From positions 186,001 to 250,000 of the forward strand of contig CANMTP010000001.1 of assembly GCA_947500845.1 (NCBI GenBank): 64,000 nucleotides of DNA. The letters are read 5' to 3'. Within the stretch, counting starts at the first letter, position 1; every line of letters starts with the position of its first letter. Source of the DNA: an uncultured Aquimarina sp. (GTDB lineage Bacteria; Bacteroidota; Bacteroidia; Flavobacteriales; Flavobacteriaceae). Below are positions 39,518 through 47,817 of the stretch, piece by piece. The notes below the pieces were generated by a model. It saw nothing but the letters and a program-made list of their open reading frames with translations, searched no databases and was not told the DNA's origin. A program made the translations under genes and the position numbers.

Positions 39518-39555
39518 CTAAACGATTTTAGAAATAATTAAAGAATCGTTTAACT
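39518..39555. promoter_or_regulatory. Auxiliary operator-like sites in the SusC2 leader
   Basis: CTAAACGATTTTAG (39518-39531) and AGAATCGTTTAACT (39542-39555) each keep the half-site TAAACG around a central CG. The second, on the minus strand, reads AGTTAAACGATTCT, matching the left half of the site at 50354. Together with the promoter site about 96 bases upstream they could allow looping by a LacI-family dimer or tetramer. Function is inferred. Confidence 0.4.
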
Positions 39556-39584
39556 AACAACTTCTTAATCAATCTTGTTATCAT

Positions 39585-42500
39585 ATGGAAAACAAAAACA
39601 ACATTTCTAAACTGTTATACGGTTCACTAAGTAAAAACTGCAGTTTACAATTAATTATCATTGTAGTTCTGTGTTTGTGGAATACTTTCGTTTTCGCTCA
39701 CCCAGATTTTTACAATACTAATTCTAAACCAGGTAGTCTATCTAATCTAACATTTATTACTCAAGGTATTACAATATCGGGGGTGGTCCTTGACGATAAA
39801 GGGGTACCTATACCAGGAATAAATATTTTAGAGAAGGGAACAAATAATGGAACTTCAACAGATTTTGATGGTAATTATTCAATTACGGTATCTGGATCAA
39901 ATGCTATTCTTGTTTTTTCATATTTAGGATATGAAACACAAGAAATTAGTGTGGGGAACTCCACAAATATTAATGTATCCCTAATACCTGGTACCGAAGA
40001 ACTGGAGCAAATTGTGGTAGTAGGGTATGGAACTACAAGAAGGAGTGATATTACGGGATCCATTTCTTCAGTTCAATCAGAAGAGTTGAACGCATTTCCC
40101 GTATTAAACGCAGAACAGGCATTGCAGGGTCGTGCTGCCGGGGTAGCTGTTCAATCTAATAATGGCGGAGAACCCGGAGCCCCTATTCAGGTAAACATTC
40201 GTGGTAATACATCCATAGGTTCCAATAGTGCTGCCCTTATTGTGGTTGATGGTTTTGTAGGTGCTCAAATGCCTTTGGTTACCGATATAAAATCCATGGA
40301 GATCCTGAAGGACGCATCAGCAACTGCTATTTATGGTTCCCGGGGGTCAGGAGGAGTAATTTTGGTAACGACTAAAAAGGGACGAAAAGGTAAAATGGTG
40401 GTAGAAGTTAATTCTAACTATTCTATACAAACTATTACCGAAGAGCTAGATCTATTGAATGCAGATCAGTTTTTTGAATATTATAGCCAGATTAACCCAA
40501 ACTACGTTCAAGGACCTGAAAACACAGATTGGCAGGATTTGATTTATAGAACAGGTAGTACTGCAAATCATCAGGTCTCTTTTTCAGGGGGGTCTGAAAA
40601 TATAAACTTTTACCTGTCTGGTAATTATTTTAAACAAGATGGGGTAATTATTAATTCAGATTTCGAACGTTTTTCGTTTTTAAGCAATATAGATGCCCAG
40701 ATGACCGAAAAGCTAAAAGTTGGTTTCAATATTATTGGTAACCGAAATAACAAAAACGGAGTGGCTAGCCAGCCAGCTAATGGTAGTAGGGGAGATGGTG
40801 ATGTGATTATCGGGGCATATCGTTTTGTGCCCGATATCGGGGTTCAAAATTCACAAGGTATTAATACTCAGCAGACAGTAGGGGACGATTTTGACAATCC
40901 GGTTGCAGTAGCCCGTGAAACTATCGATGAAACTATTACAGATGATTTTAGAGCTAATTTTTATGGTGATTATGAATTATCTGAGGGCTTGTCTTTTAAA
41001 ACAACATTTGGATTTAATTCTATTAACGAAACAAGAGGTAATTTCAGACCTTCTACATTAATAGCGACTGCTGGAATCCAAGAGGGTATTGCTAATGTGG
41101 AAACTTCAAAATTCACCAATATACTATCGGAAAATTATTTAACCTACCAAAAACAAATTGGCAAGGGAAACCTAAAAGCTATTGTAGGATATTCATATCA
41201 GAAGGAAACATCTGAATTTTATAGTGCAGGTGCTCAAGGATTTCCGTCTAACAGTTTTTCATATCGTAATTTAAGAAGCGGATCCACACCGCTACCACCA
41301 GCTTCAGCCCTAACAGAAAGGGAAATTATCTCCCAATTCGGAAGACTGAATTATGATTATGACGGTAGATACTTACTTACCTTTACAGCTAGACGTGATG
41401 GTTCTTCTGCTTTTTCTGAAAATGAAAAGTATGCTTTCTTTCCTTCAGGAGCTATAGGGTGGAGAATTTCTAATGAAGCATTTTTAGAAGACAGTAAAAC
41501 TATTTCGAATCTAAAGTTACGTGCTAGTTACGGGGTAACCGGTAATCAGGCAATTGATCCGTATCAATCATTGGCACAATACCGAACTATTTATTCTGTG
41601 GTAGGTGATCAAACCGTAAACGCTTTTGTGCCAGATCAACTAGCAAATCCTGATTTAAAGTGGGAATCTTCATACCAAACGAATGCAGGAATAGATATAG
41701 GTCTCTTTGATCAACGCCTTTCATTTACGTTGGATTATTATGTAATTGATACGGAGGATGTGATATTAGGAGATCCATCCAATCCTGAATATTTTGGAAC
41801 CCGACCCGAAGTGCTAAGAAATATTGGTGAAATACGTAATGAGGGGTTTGAAATAGCTATAAATTCCAAAAATGTAGTTGGAAAGGATTTTACCTGGACA
41901 ACAGATTTTAACTGGTCTAGGAATAGAAATACAGTAGAAAGACTAGTAGACGGGCAAGATGTATTTTTAAATAGTGCGCCAGGATCTTTTCTACAAGATC
42001 AAACACATTTATTAAGAGAGGGTGAACCTGTAGGTGTTTTTTGGGGATTCGAATATGTTGGTGTTAACCAGGGCACTCCTTCTTCAGGAACTGCAGGTTA
42101 TGAAGGATTTCAAGATCCAGGGGATGAATTGTTTACTGATTTAAATAATGATGGCGTAATCAACAATGAGGACAGAAAAATTATAGGAGACCCAAATCCA
42201 GATTGGATTGCGGGATTGAATAACAGCTTTACGTATAAAGGATTAGACCTCAATATCTTTTTTCAAGCTTCTGTAGGCGGTGACATTCTTAGCTATACTC
42301 TGTTAGAGTTAGCTTCTGGACAATCAAATGCTATTACCGAAGCGTTGAATTCATGGACACCTTCGAATACTGCAACCAATGTGCCATCTGCCAGAACTAG
42401 AGAAAAACGTCCTACATCCAGATTTGTATATGATGGTAGCTATGTAAGATTAAAAAACCTTTCATTGGGATATAGTTTACCAGAAGAAGTTGTTTCCAAT

Positions 42501-42677
42501 ATCGGTCTGCAGACAATAAGAGTATCCGTAAGTGGACAAAATTTATTAACATTTACAGATTATCCTGGTACTGATCCTGAGGCAAGTTACAGAGATGGTA
42601 ATACCAATCGTGGATTTGATTATGGAACTTATCCAAATATTAAATCTTTTACTATAGGACTTAATGCAAAATTTTAA
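39585..42677 (+). CDS. SusC/RagA-family TonB-dependent receptor (SusC2)
   Basis: This 1030-residue outer-membrane importer has a signal segment at about residues 20-40 and a CarboxypepD_reg-like domain (ITISGVVLDDKGVPIPGINI, about 62-140). A TonB box (LEQIVVVGYGT) and a plug (ILKDASATAIYGSRGSGGVI) follow, then a beta-barrel with the acidic FTDLNNDGVINNEDRKIIGD loop and a terminal aromatic residue (LNAKF). It is separate in sequence from SusC1, so it likely takes a different oligosaccharide. It starts after a promoter with operator sites and is followed 20 bases later by SusD2. Confidence 0.96.
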   Translation: MENKNNISKLLYGSLSKNCSLQLIIIVVLCLWNTFVFAHPDFYNTNSKPGSLSNLTFITQGITISGVVLDDKGVPIPGINILEKGTNNGTSTDFDGNYSITVSGSNAILVFSYLGYETQEISVGNSTNINVSLIPGTEELEQIVVVGYGTTRRSDITGSISSVQSEELNAFPVLNAEQALQGRAAGVAVQSNNGGEPGAPIQVNIRGNTSIGSNSAALIVVDGFVGAQMPLVTDIKSMEILKDASATAIYGSRGSGGVILVTTKKGRKGKMVVEVNSNYSIQTITEELDLLNADQFFEYYSQINPNYVQGPENTDWQDLIYRTGSTANHQVSFSGGSENINFYLSGNYFKQDGVIINSDFERFSFLSNIDAQMTEKLKVGFNIIGNRNNKNGVASQPANGSRGDGDVIIGAYRFVPDIGVQNSQGINTQQTVGDDFDNPVAVARETIDETITDDFRANFYGDYELSEGLSFKTTFGFNSINETRGNFRPSTLIATAGIQEGIANVETSKFTNILSENYLTYQKQIGKGNLKAIVGYSYQKETSEFYSAGAQGFPSNSFSYRNLRSGSTPLPPASALTEREIISQFGRLNYDYDGRYLLTFTARRDGSSAFSENEKYAFFPSGAIGWRISNEAFLEDSKTISNLKLRASYGVTGNQAIDPYQSLAQYRTIYSVVGDQTVNAFVPDQLANPDLKWESSYQTNAGIDIGLFDQRLSFTLDYYVIDTEDVILGDPSNPEYFGTRPEVLRNIGEIRNEGFEIAINSKNVVGKDFTWTTDFNWSRNRNTVERLVDGQDVFLNSAPGSFLQDQTHLLREGEPVGVFWGFEYVGVNQGTPSSGTAGYEGFQDPGDELFTDLNNDGVINNEDRKIIGDPNPDWIAGLNNSFTYKGLDLNIFFQASVGGDILSYTLLELASGQSNAITEALNSWTPSNTATNVPSARTREKRPTSRFVYDGSYVRLKNLSLGYSLPEEVVSNIGLQTIRVSVSGQNLLTFTDYPGTDPEASYRDGNTNRGFDYGTYPNIKSFTIGLNAKF

Positions 42678-42697
42678 AATAGATAAAAATTAATCGT

Positions 42698-44218
42698 ATG
42701 AAACGTTATAAATATTTATTTCTTCTAGTGATTATTGGTTTAACACAAGGATGTTCAGACCTAGAAGAGAATCCGGTAGGGTTATTGGCGCCAGAAGGGT
42801 TATTCACAAGTGTAGATGATGTTCAGCTTACCGTAAATGGGGCTATTGGCGTGATGGCCTCAGAGACACACTGGGGCCGAAAAGCAAGCTTACCTATTAT
42901 GTTACGTGGTGATCTGGTATCAATAGGAGATCAGGGAACTCCACAACGGCGTAAGGATGTCGATTTGTTTCAAATGACTGATGATAATGGGATGATCACC
43001 GTATTTTGGGGGACAACTTATCAAATGATTGCTGCTTGTAATGAAGGTATTGCCGGAGCCAAAACCTTAACGGATATCCCCGAAGAACGTCTCAATCCTG
43101 TCAAAGCCCAGGCACATTTTGTAAGGGCTTGGAGTTATTATTTACTGGTACGTTTATTCGGAGAAGTTCCGTATTTAGATTCTCCGGTTGTTACTGGAGA
43201 TGATTCTGGGTCTATGTCAAAATCTTCTGAAGATGAGATTTATGAAAATATTATTAATGATTTAGAATTTGCAAAACAATGGCTTCCCGATCAACAACCT
43301 ACTAGGGCATTACCTTCTAAGGCTACGGCAGCAGGGTACTTAGCATCTGTACATTTAACCAGAGGTAATTATCAGGCGGCATATGATGAAGCAAAATTTG
43401 TAATTGATAATGAAGGAACTTTTGGATTGAACTTAGAACCGGATTTTCAGAATCTTTTCATTGCCGAAAATACCGGATCATTACAGGAACCACTATGGAA
43501 TCTTGATTTCAATAGTTTTACCAATGGCAATAATGGAAATGATTATCACGCTGCACTTACCGGAATACGAGCAAACGAACGTGGCGACATTGGAGGAGGA
43601 TGGTCTGTAGCCGTTCCTACAATAGAAGTATATAATTCCTGGGATGGTAGAGACTATAGAAAAGAAGTGAGTTTAGACACTACCGGAATCTTTAGTGGAG
43701 TTGTAGAACCTTTCGTTAGATTTCCGGATTTCGATACCAGAAACATTCAAAGTGCTTATATTGCAAAATACACAAGGTTTCCTGGTCCCACCGCTTCTGG
43801 TAATGGTCGGGCATCGGCACGTAACTATGCGATGATGCGATATGCTGAAGTATTATTGACCGCAGCAGAAGCATTGAATGAAATATCTCCAGGTAGTGCA
43901 GAAGCTGCTGGATATGTAAATAGAGTAAGAGCCAGAGCCAGAATAGGTAACGGTTCTGCATTTCCTGCAGATGTAGTTGCAGGTTTATCTCGAGAAGATT
44001 TTAGAAATTTAGTACTAGAAGAAAGAAAATGGGAGTTAGCTTTCGAATTTAAAAGATGGTTTGACATCAAGAGACGAAGATTGGGAACAGAGGTTTTCGG
44101 CCCTGGAGGGCTTGAGAATCAACCTAATTTTAACCCTGATAGAGATTATCTCTTCCCTTTACCCGGTGATGAATTGCAGAGAAATCCAAATTTGTTACCA
44201 CAAAACTTCGGATATTAA
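42698..44218 (+). CDS. SusD/RagB-family nutrient-binding lipoprotein (SusD2)
   Basis: This 506-residue lipoprotein has lipobox TQGC at about residue 19. The SusD pattern is clear: NPVKAQAHFVRAWSYYLLVR, LPSKATAAGYLASVHLTRGN (tetratricopeptide-like), YAMMRYAEVLLTAAEALNE, AAGYVNRVRARA and VLEERKWELAFEFKRWFDIK, then LFPLPGDELQRNPNL at the C-terminus. It partners with SusC2 in capturing oligosaccharide at the cell surface. The transcript ends in a strong hairpin 43 bases downstream. Confidence 0.95.
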   Translation: MKRYKYLFLLVIIGLTQGCSDLEENPVGLLAPEGLFTSVDDVQLTVNGAIGVMASETHWGRKASLPIMLRGDLVSIGDQGTPQRRKDVDLFQMTDDNGMITVFWGTTYQMIAACNEGIAGAKTLTDIPEERLNPVKAQAHFVRAWSYYLLVRLFGEVPYLDSPVVTGDDSGSMSKSSEDEIYENIINDLEFAKQWLPDQQPTRALPSKATAAGYLASVHLTRGNYQAAYDEAKFVIDNEGTFGLNLEPDFQNLFIAENTGSLQEPLWNLDFNSFTNGNNGNDYHAALTGIRANERGDIGGGWSVAVPTIEVYNSWDGRDYRKEVSLDTTGIFSGVVEPFVRFPDFDTRNIQSAYIAKYTRFPGPTASGNGRASARNYAMMRYAEVLLTAAEALNEISPGSAEAAGYVNRVRARARIGNGSAFPADVVAGLSREDFRNLVLEERKWELAFEFKRWFDIKRRRLGTEVFGPGGLENQPNFNPDRDYLFPLPGDELQRNPNLLPQNFGY

Positions 44219-44260
44219 TTTTAAGCATATGAATTTTTTGAGTTAGTTATTTATTAAGTT

Positions 44261-44302
44261 AAATCAGGTTTATTTAAAGGCTTAAATAAACCTGATTTTT
44301 TA
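44261..44302 (+). terminator. Hairpin terminator after SusC2-SusD2
   Basis: AAATCAGGTTTATTTAA pairs with TTAAATAAACCTGATTT around a four-base loop and is followed by a T-run. It is a strong intrinsic terminator that isolates the SusCD2 transcript from the GH2 gene. Confidence 0.85.
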
Positions 44303-44662
44303 AAAGGAAGTAACTGTATCTTTATGTAACCATTCATTAATCGACATATATCCAAAGACCATGGGAATTTTGAACAATTCTGCAGAACGTGTTTCTGACT
44401 TTTGTTTACTGTAAGATTTGTGATGCTTTATATTGATTTAGCTATATATAGTTGAATCAACTGGTTTTAAATGGTTGTTAGTACAATAAGGTTAAGCGAT
44501 AGTATTTTCGTTTCAATTTTAAAAAGGTATTTTCACAATGAAAGGAAATTATGAAAGGGTTATTGATTACAATGCGTGGTTTTGTGTAGTCTTTTGGCTA
44601 TTGTTTTAAAATGGTTAGAATCATCCAGATCAGGTATTAACAACACTTTAGGAAAGACTTAA
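44303..44662. other. 360-base intergenic stretch before the GH2 gene
   Basis: AT-rich DNA with no credible gene; a 24-codon frame near 44538 is too short to support. It should hold the GH2 promoter, but no clear TAnnTTTG box or palindrome was found. A weak half-site GTTAAGCGAT occurs at 44491. Confidence 0.4.
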
Positions 44663-47600
44663 ATGAAAAAAAGTACTTTTTACATGCTATTTTTGAAGGT
44701 GTTCTTTGCTGTTAACACGGTTATCATTGCACAAGAATACGAAGAATCGAAGTGGCTCAATAATTTAAATGGAGATTGGAAATTTAAACTTTTTAGAGAG
44801 CAAAGCTCTATTAAGCCATCCATTTTTTCTAAAATCAACTTTAATGATAGTCCATGGGATGATATTAAAGTTCCGGGAAATTGGGAAATGCAGGGTTTTG
44901 AAGTACCACATTATGGAAGAAGCATTCCCGACAGTGTCGTTGGCGTATACCGTAGAAAATTTTCTTTACCAAAAGCATGGAAAGAGAAAAATGTCGTTCT
45001 TACTTTCGAAGGTGTAGCCTATGGATTTGAACTTTGGCTGAACGGTAAAAACATAGGTTTTTTTGAAAGTCCATACAATCGATCTCAATTCAATATAACA
45101 CATTTTGTCCAATTTGATGAGCCAAATGCTTTAGTCCTAAAAGTGTATCGCGATTTCCCCCATAAAGACTTTGACTATCACGATAGTTGGGCACTTTCAG
45201 GAATATTCAGGGACGTTTACTTATCTGCACTGCCAATGGCGCATATCGAGGATTATATGCTAAAAACCATTGTTAAAGATAGTACCCAAGCCACCTTAAG
45301 CGGCGATATAATTGTTAACCATTTTTACGAGGATAAGTTTTACATATACAATTATGAACAAGCAGACTTACCAGAGCTTTCTTTGGATGTAGAACTTAGC
45401 TACCGTGATAACTTAATAGCAACGGCAAACAAAAAAGTCTATTGGATTGATGATTATCGTTCACCGAGTCCCGTATCATTTAGTTTTAACATTGAGCAAC
45501 CACATTTATGGAATGCTGAAACACCGCAATTATATGACTTAAAAATTAAGTTAAAAGAAGAGGATAAGTTTGTGCATCAAATAACCAAAAGAGTTGGCTT
45601 AAGAGAAGTTACAATAGAAAATGGTATTCTTAATTTAAACGGTAGCCCCATTAAAATGAGAGGAGTGGGATTGCACGAGCTTCATTGGGATACTGGTATG
45701 GCAGTTACTAATGAGCAACGTATACTGGATATAAAGCTTATGAAAGAAGCAAATATAAATACGGTAAGGTGCTCACATTATCCACCAAATCCACACTTGC
45801 TTGAAGTTTGTGACGAGCTTGGGATATATGTTCTAAATGAAATCCCTTTAAATACCAATAGAAAATTAGATAACCCAGGCTTTTTGGCAGCCATCTTGTC
45901 TCGTACGCAATTGTCGTTTGACCGTGATAAAAACAGTACTTCCAATATCCTATGGTGTTTTGGCAATGAGCATACGGCCTCACTGTATATAAATAAAGGA
46001 GCCAAGTTTCTTAAAATGTTAGATAGCACACGACCTGTGCTTTATCCTGGAGGGAATTTAAGTTATGAAGACCCAAACCTATACTCTGGAATTCCAGATT
46101 TTTTAGATGTATTTTCAATTCACTATTCGAACACATCTCATCTCGAAGCACTTAAAAATAACACATCTATCCGTTACCCGATTTTAATAACAGAATATAA
46201 CCATTCAAGTGGACAGGCTTTCGGGGCTCTAGCCGAGAAATGGGATATTATGCAAAGATCAGATAAGTTTGTAGGTGGGATTATATGGCATTGGATGGAT
46301 CAGGGCATCCGTAGGGAAGTTAATGGTAATATAGCTTCAAGCTCCAATAATCAATTGAGTAAGAATAGTGAAAAAGATAATAATACAGAAGATTTTTTGA
46401 CCAATGTCTTAGATCCTTACATATCCAACAGTGGTTTCAAACATCCTCATGATATTTCTACCGACTTTTGGTTAGATGAAAAAACCGTTCTTGATGGTAG
46501 AGGTGAATTTGGAAATGATGGATTGGTTTTTGCCGATCGAACCCCTTCTGTAGATTTTTATCAAACCAAAAAAGTGTACACACCAATTAAAATATTAGAA
46601 GAAAGTGTAACTCTAAAAAATGCTGATGCTGATTTGAGTATTACCTGTGTTAACCATTATGATTTTATCAGTACGGATAAGGCAAAATTTTTGTGGAAAA
46701 TAACCTCAAATAATAAGGAAATTGCGTCATTTGAGTCTAAATATTCTATTGCTGCACGTGATACGGCAAAGATAAACGTACCTGGTTTCCAATTACCCAA
46801 ATTAAACAATTCAGAAAACTTACTTCACCTGGAGGTAGTAGATCATAACAATCGTATGATATATGAACATACTATTAAACTTCTTTCAGATAGTGGTGTG
46901 AAAAATTATTGGAATAAGTCTGATAACGATTTTAGCAGTATTAAAGAGAGATTTGAAAGTCTGAAAGCTAAAAAGGTGCCTGATGAGATTGTGCTTAGCG
47001 GCGATGATAAAGCTACCCTTAAAATTAATCCGGAGGGTACAATTCAATTCCTAGCTGATAATAAGGTTCAAATGACAGGACCCTATTTACGTGTAGGAAG
47101 AAAACCAAATGTTTCTGAGCGTAAAATGTATAGGGAACAACTTAAGAGTAAGTTTTGGGAGCCGGCAATTCTCAAAAACGCAAAGTTGGAAAAAATGAGT
47201 TATTATGAAACGGCAGAGGATAAGTTTTTAATGACCATATACGAGTTTCACAGGCCAGATAATCCAAAGGAAACAATACTTTTAAGTAATATCTTAACGA
47301 TTAAACAAGATGGTTCTATAGACTATCACTATGAACTTAATGTTCAGGACTGTACGGACTACTTTCTGGAGTTAGGTGTAACTTTTTTATTTTCGCCTAT
47401 CTACAATACCATAAAGTGGTTGGGCGACGGACCTTATAATTCGTATCCTCATAAGCATGAATTGGCCATAAGAGGTTTTTATTCCATGCCTAAAAGTAAT
47501 ACATATATTTTTGAAGGCAACAGAGCGAAGGTTGATGTTATTGCTCTAAAAGGCAATGGTGAACAGAGTCCTTTATGGGTTTGCAATGCGGCAAACGTAT

Positions 47601-47779
47601 CATTCGGAAAAATAGATGAGCAAATAACACTCAGTCATAATGTTGGTGTATCGGGGATGGGCACACGTTTTAAAGCACCAAAAAAGCCACTTCCGGCATC
47701 AGAGCTAGGTATCATCCAAGACAGCTTTAAGATATTTAGTGCTTCCAAAGCAAATACAAAATATCCGTTCTTTGATTAG
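44663..47779 (+). CDS. GH2 beta-galactosidase (LacZ-like), 1038 residues
   Basis: A signal peptide (about residues 1-24) precedes a full LacZ-type enzyme. It has a sugar-binding jelly roll (PGNWEMQGFEVPHYGR and HDSWALSGIFRDVYL), an Ig-like domain, and a TIM barrel with GVGLHELHWDTGMAV, VRCSHYPPNPHLLEVCDELG, the acid/base Glu in ILWCFGNEHTAS (about 436) and the nucleophile Glu in PILITEYNHSSGQ (about 513). The C-terminal Bgal_small_N domain shows IKWLGDGPYNSYPHK. The length matches E. coli LacZ. It is exported, so it should act in the periplasm on galactosides or related beta-linked sugars released by other enzymes. It is convergent with GH3 (38-base gap). Confidence 0.92.
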   Translation: MKKSTFYMLFLKVFFAVNTVIIAQEYEESKWLNNLNGDWKFKLFREQSSIKPSIFSKINFNDSPWDDIKVPGNWEMQGFEVPHYGRSIPDSVVGVYRRKFSLPKAWKEKNVVLTFEGVAYGFELWLNGKNIGFFESPYNRSQFNITHFVQFDEPNALVLKVYRDFPHKDFDYHDSWALSGIFRDVYLSALPMAHIEDYMLKTIVKDSTQATLSGDIIVNHFYEDKFYIYNYEQADLPELSLDVELSYRDNLIATANKKVYWIDDYRSPSPVSFSFNIEQPHLWNAETPQLYDLKIKLKEEDKFVHQITKRVGLREVTIENGILNLNGSPIKMRGVGLHELHWDTGMAVTNEQRILDIKLMKEANINTVRCSHYPPNPHLLEVCDELGIYVLNEIPLNTNRKLDNPGFLAAILSRTQLSFDRDKNSTSNILWCFGNEHTASLYINKGAKFLKMLDSTRPVLYPGGNLSYEDPNLYSGIPDFLDVFSIHYSNTSHLEALKNNTSIRYPILITEYNHSSGQAFGALAEKWDIMQRSDKFVGGIIWHWMDQGIRREVNGNIASSSNNQLSKNSEKDNNTEDFLTNVLDPYISNSGFKHPHDISTDFWLDEKTVLDGRGEFGNDGLVFADRTPSVDFYQTKKVYTPIKILEESVTLKNADADLSITCVNHYDFISTDKAKFLWKITSNNKEIASFESKYSIAARDTAKINVPGFQLPKLNNSENLLHLEVVDHNNRMIYEHTIKLLSDSGVKNYWNKSDNDFSSIKERFESLKAKKVPDEIVLSGDDKATLKINPEGTIQFLADNKVQMTGPYLRVGRKPNVSERKMYREQLKSKFWEPAILKNAKLEKMSYYETAEDKFLMTIYEFHRPDNPKETILLSNILTIKQDGSIDYHYELNVQDCTDYFLELGVTFLFSPIYNTIKWLGDGPYNSYPHKHELAIRGFYSMPKSNTYIFEGNRAKVDVIALKGNGEQSPLWVCNAANVSFGKIDEQITLSHNVGVSGMGTRFKAPKKPLPASELGIIQDSFKIFSASKANTKYPFFD

Positions 47780-47793
47780 TTTAGAGAATGTGA

Positions 47794-47815
47794 CTGTAAA
47801 AACAATCGTTTACAG
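47794..47815. terminator. Possible weak hairpin between convergent GH2 and GH3 genes
   Basis: CTGTAAA and TTTACAG form a seven-base stem around an eight-base loop in the 38-base convergent gap. There is no strong T-run, so termination is only probable from its position. Confidence 0.35.
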
Positions 47816-47817
47816 AG

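Noticed and set aside
44491-44500. Possible operator half-site GTTAAGCGAT upstream of GH2
   Set aside because: Only a partial match without the second half. Not counted in the regulon.
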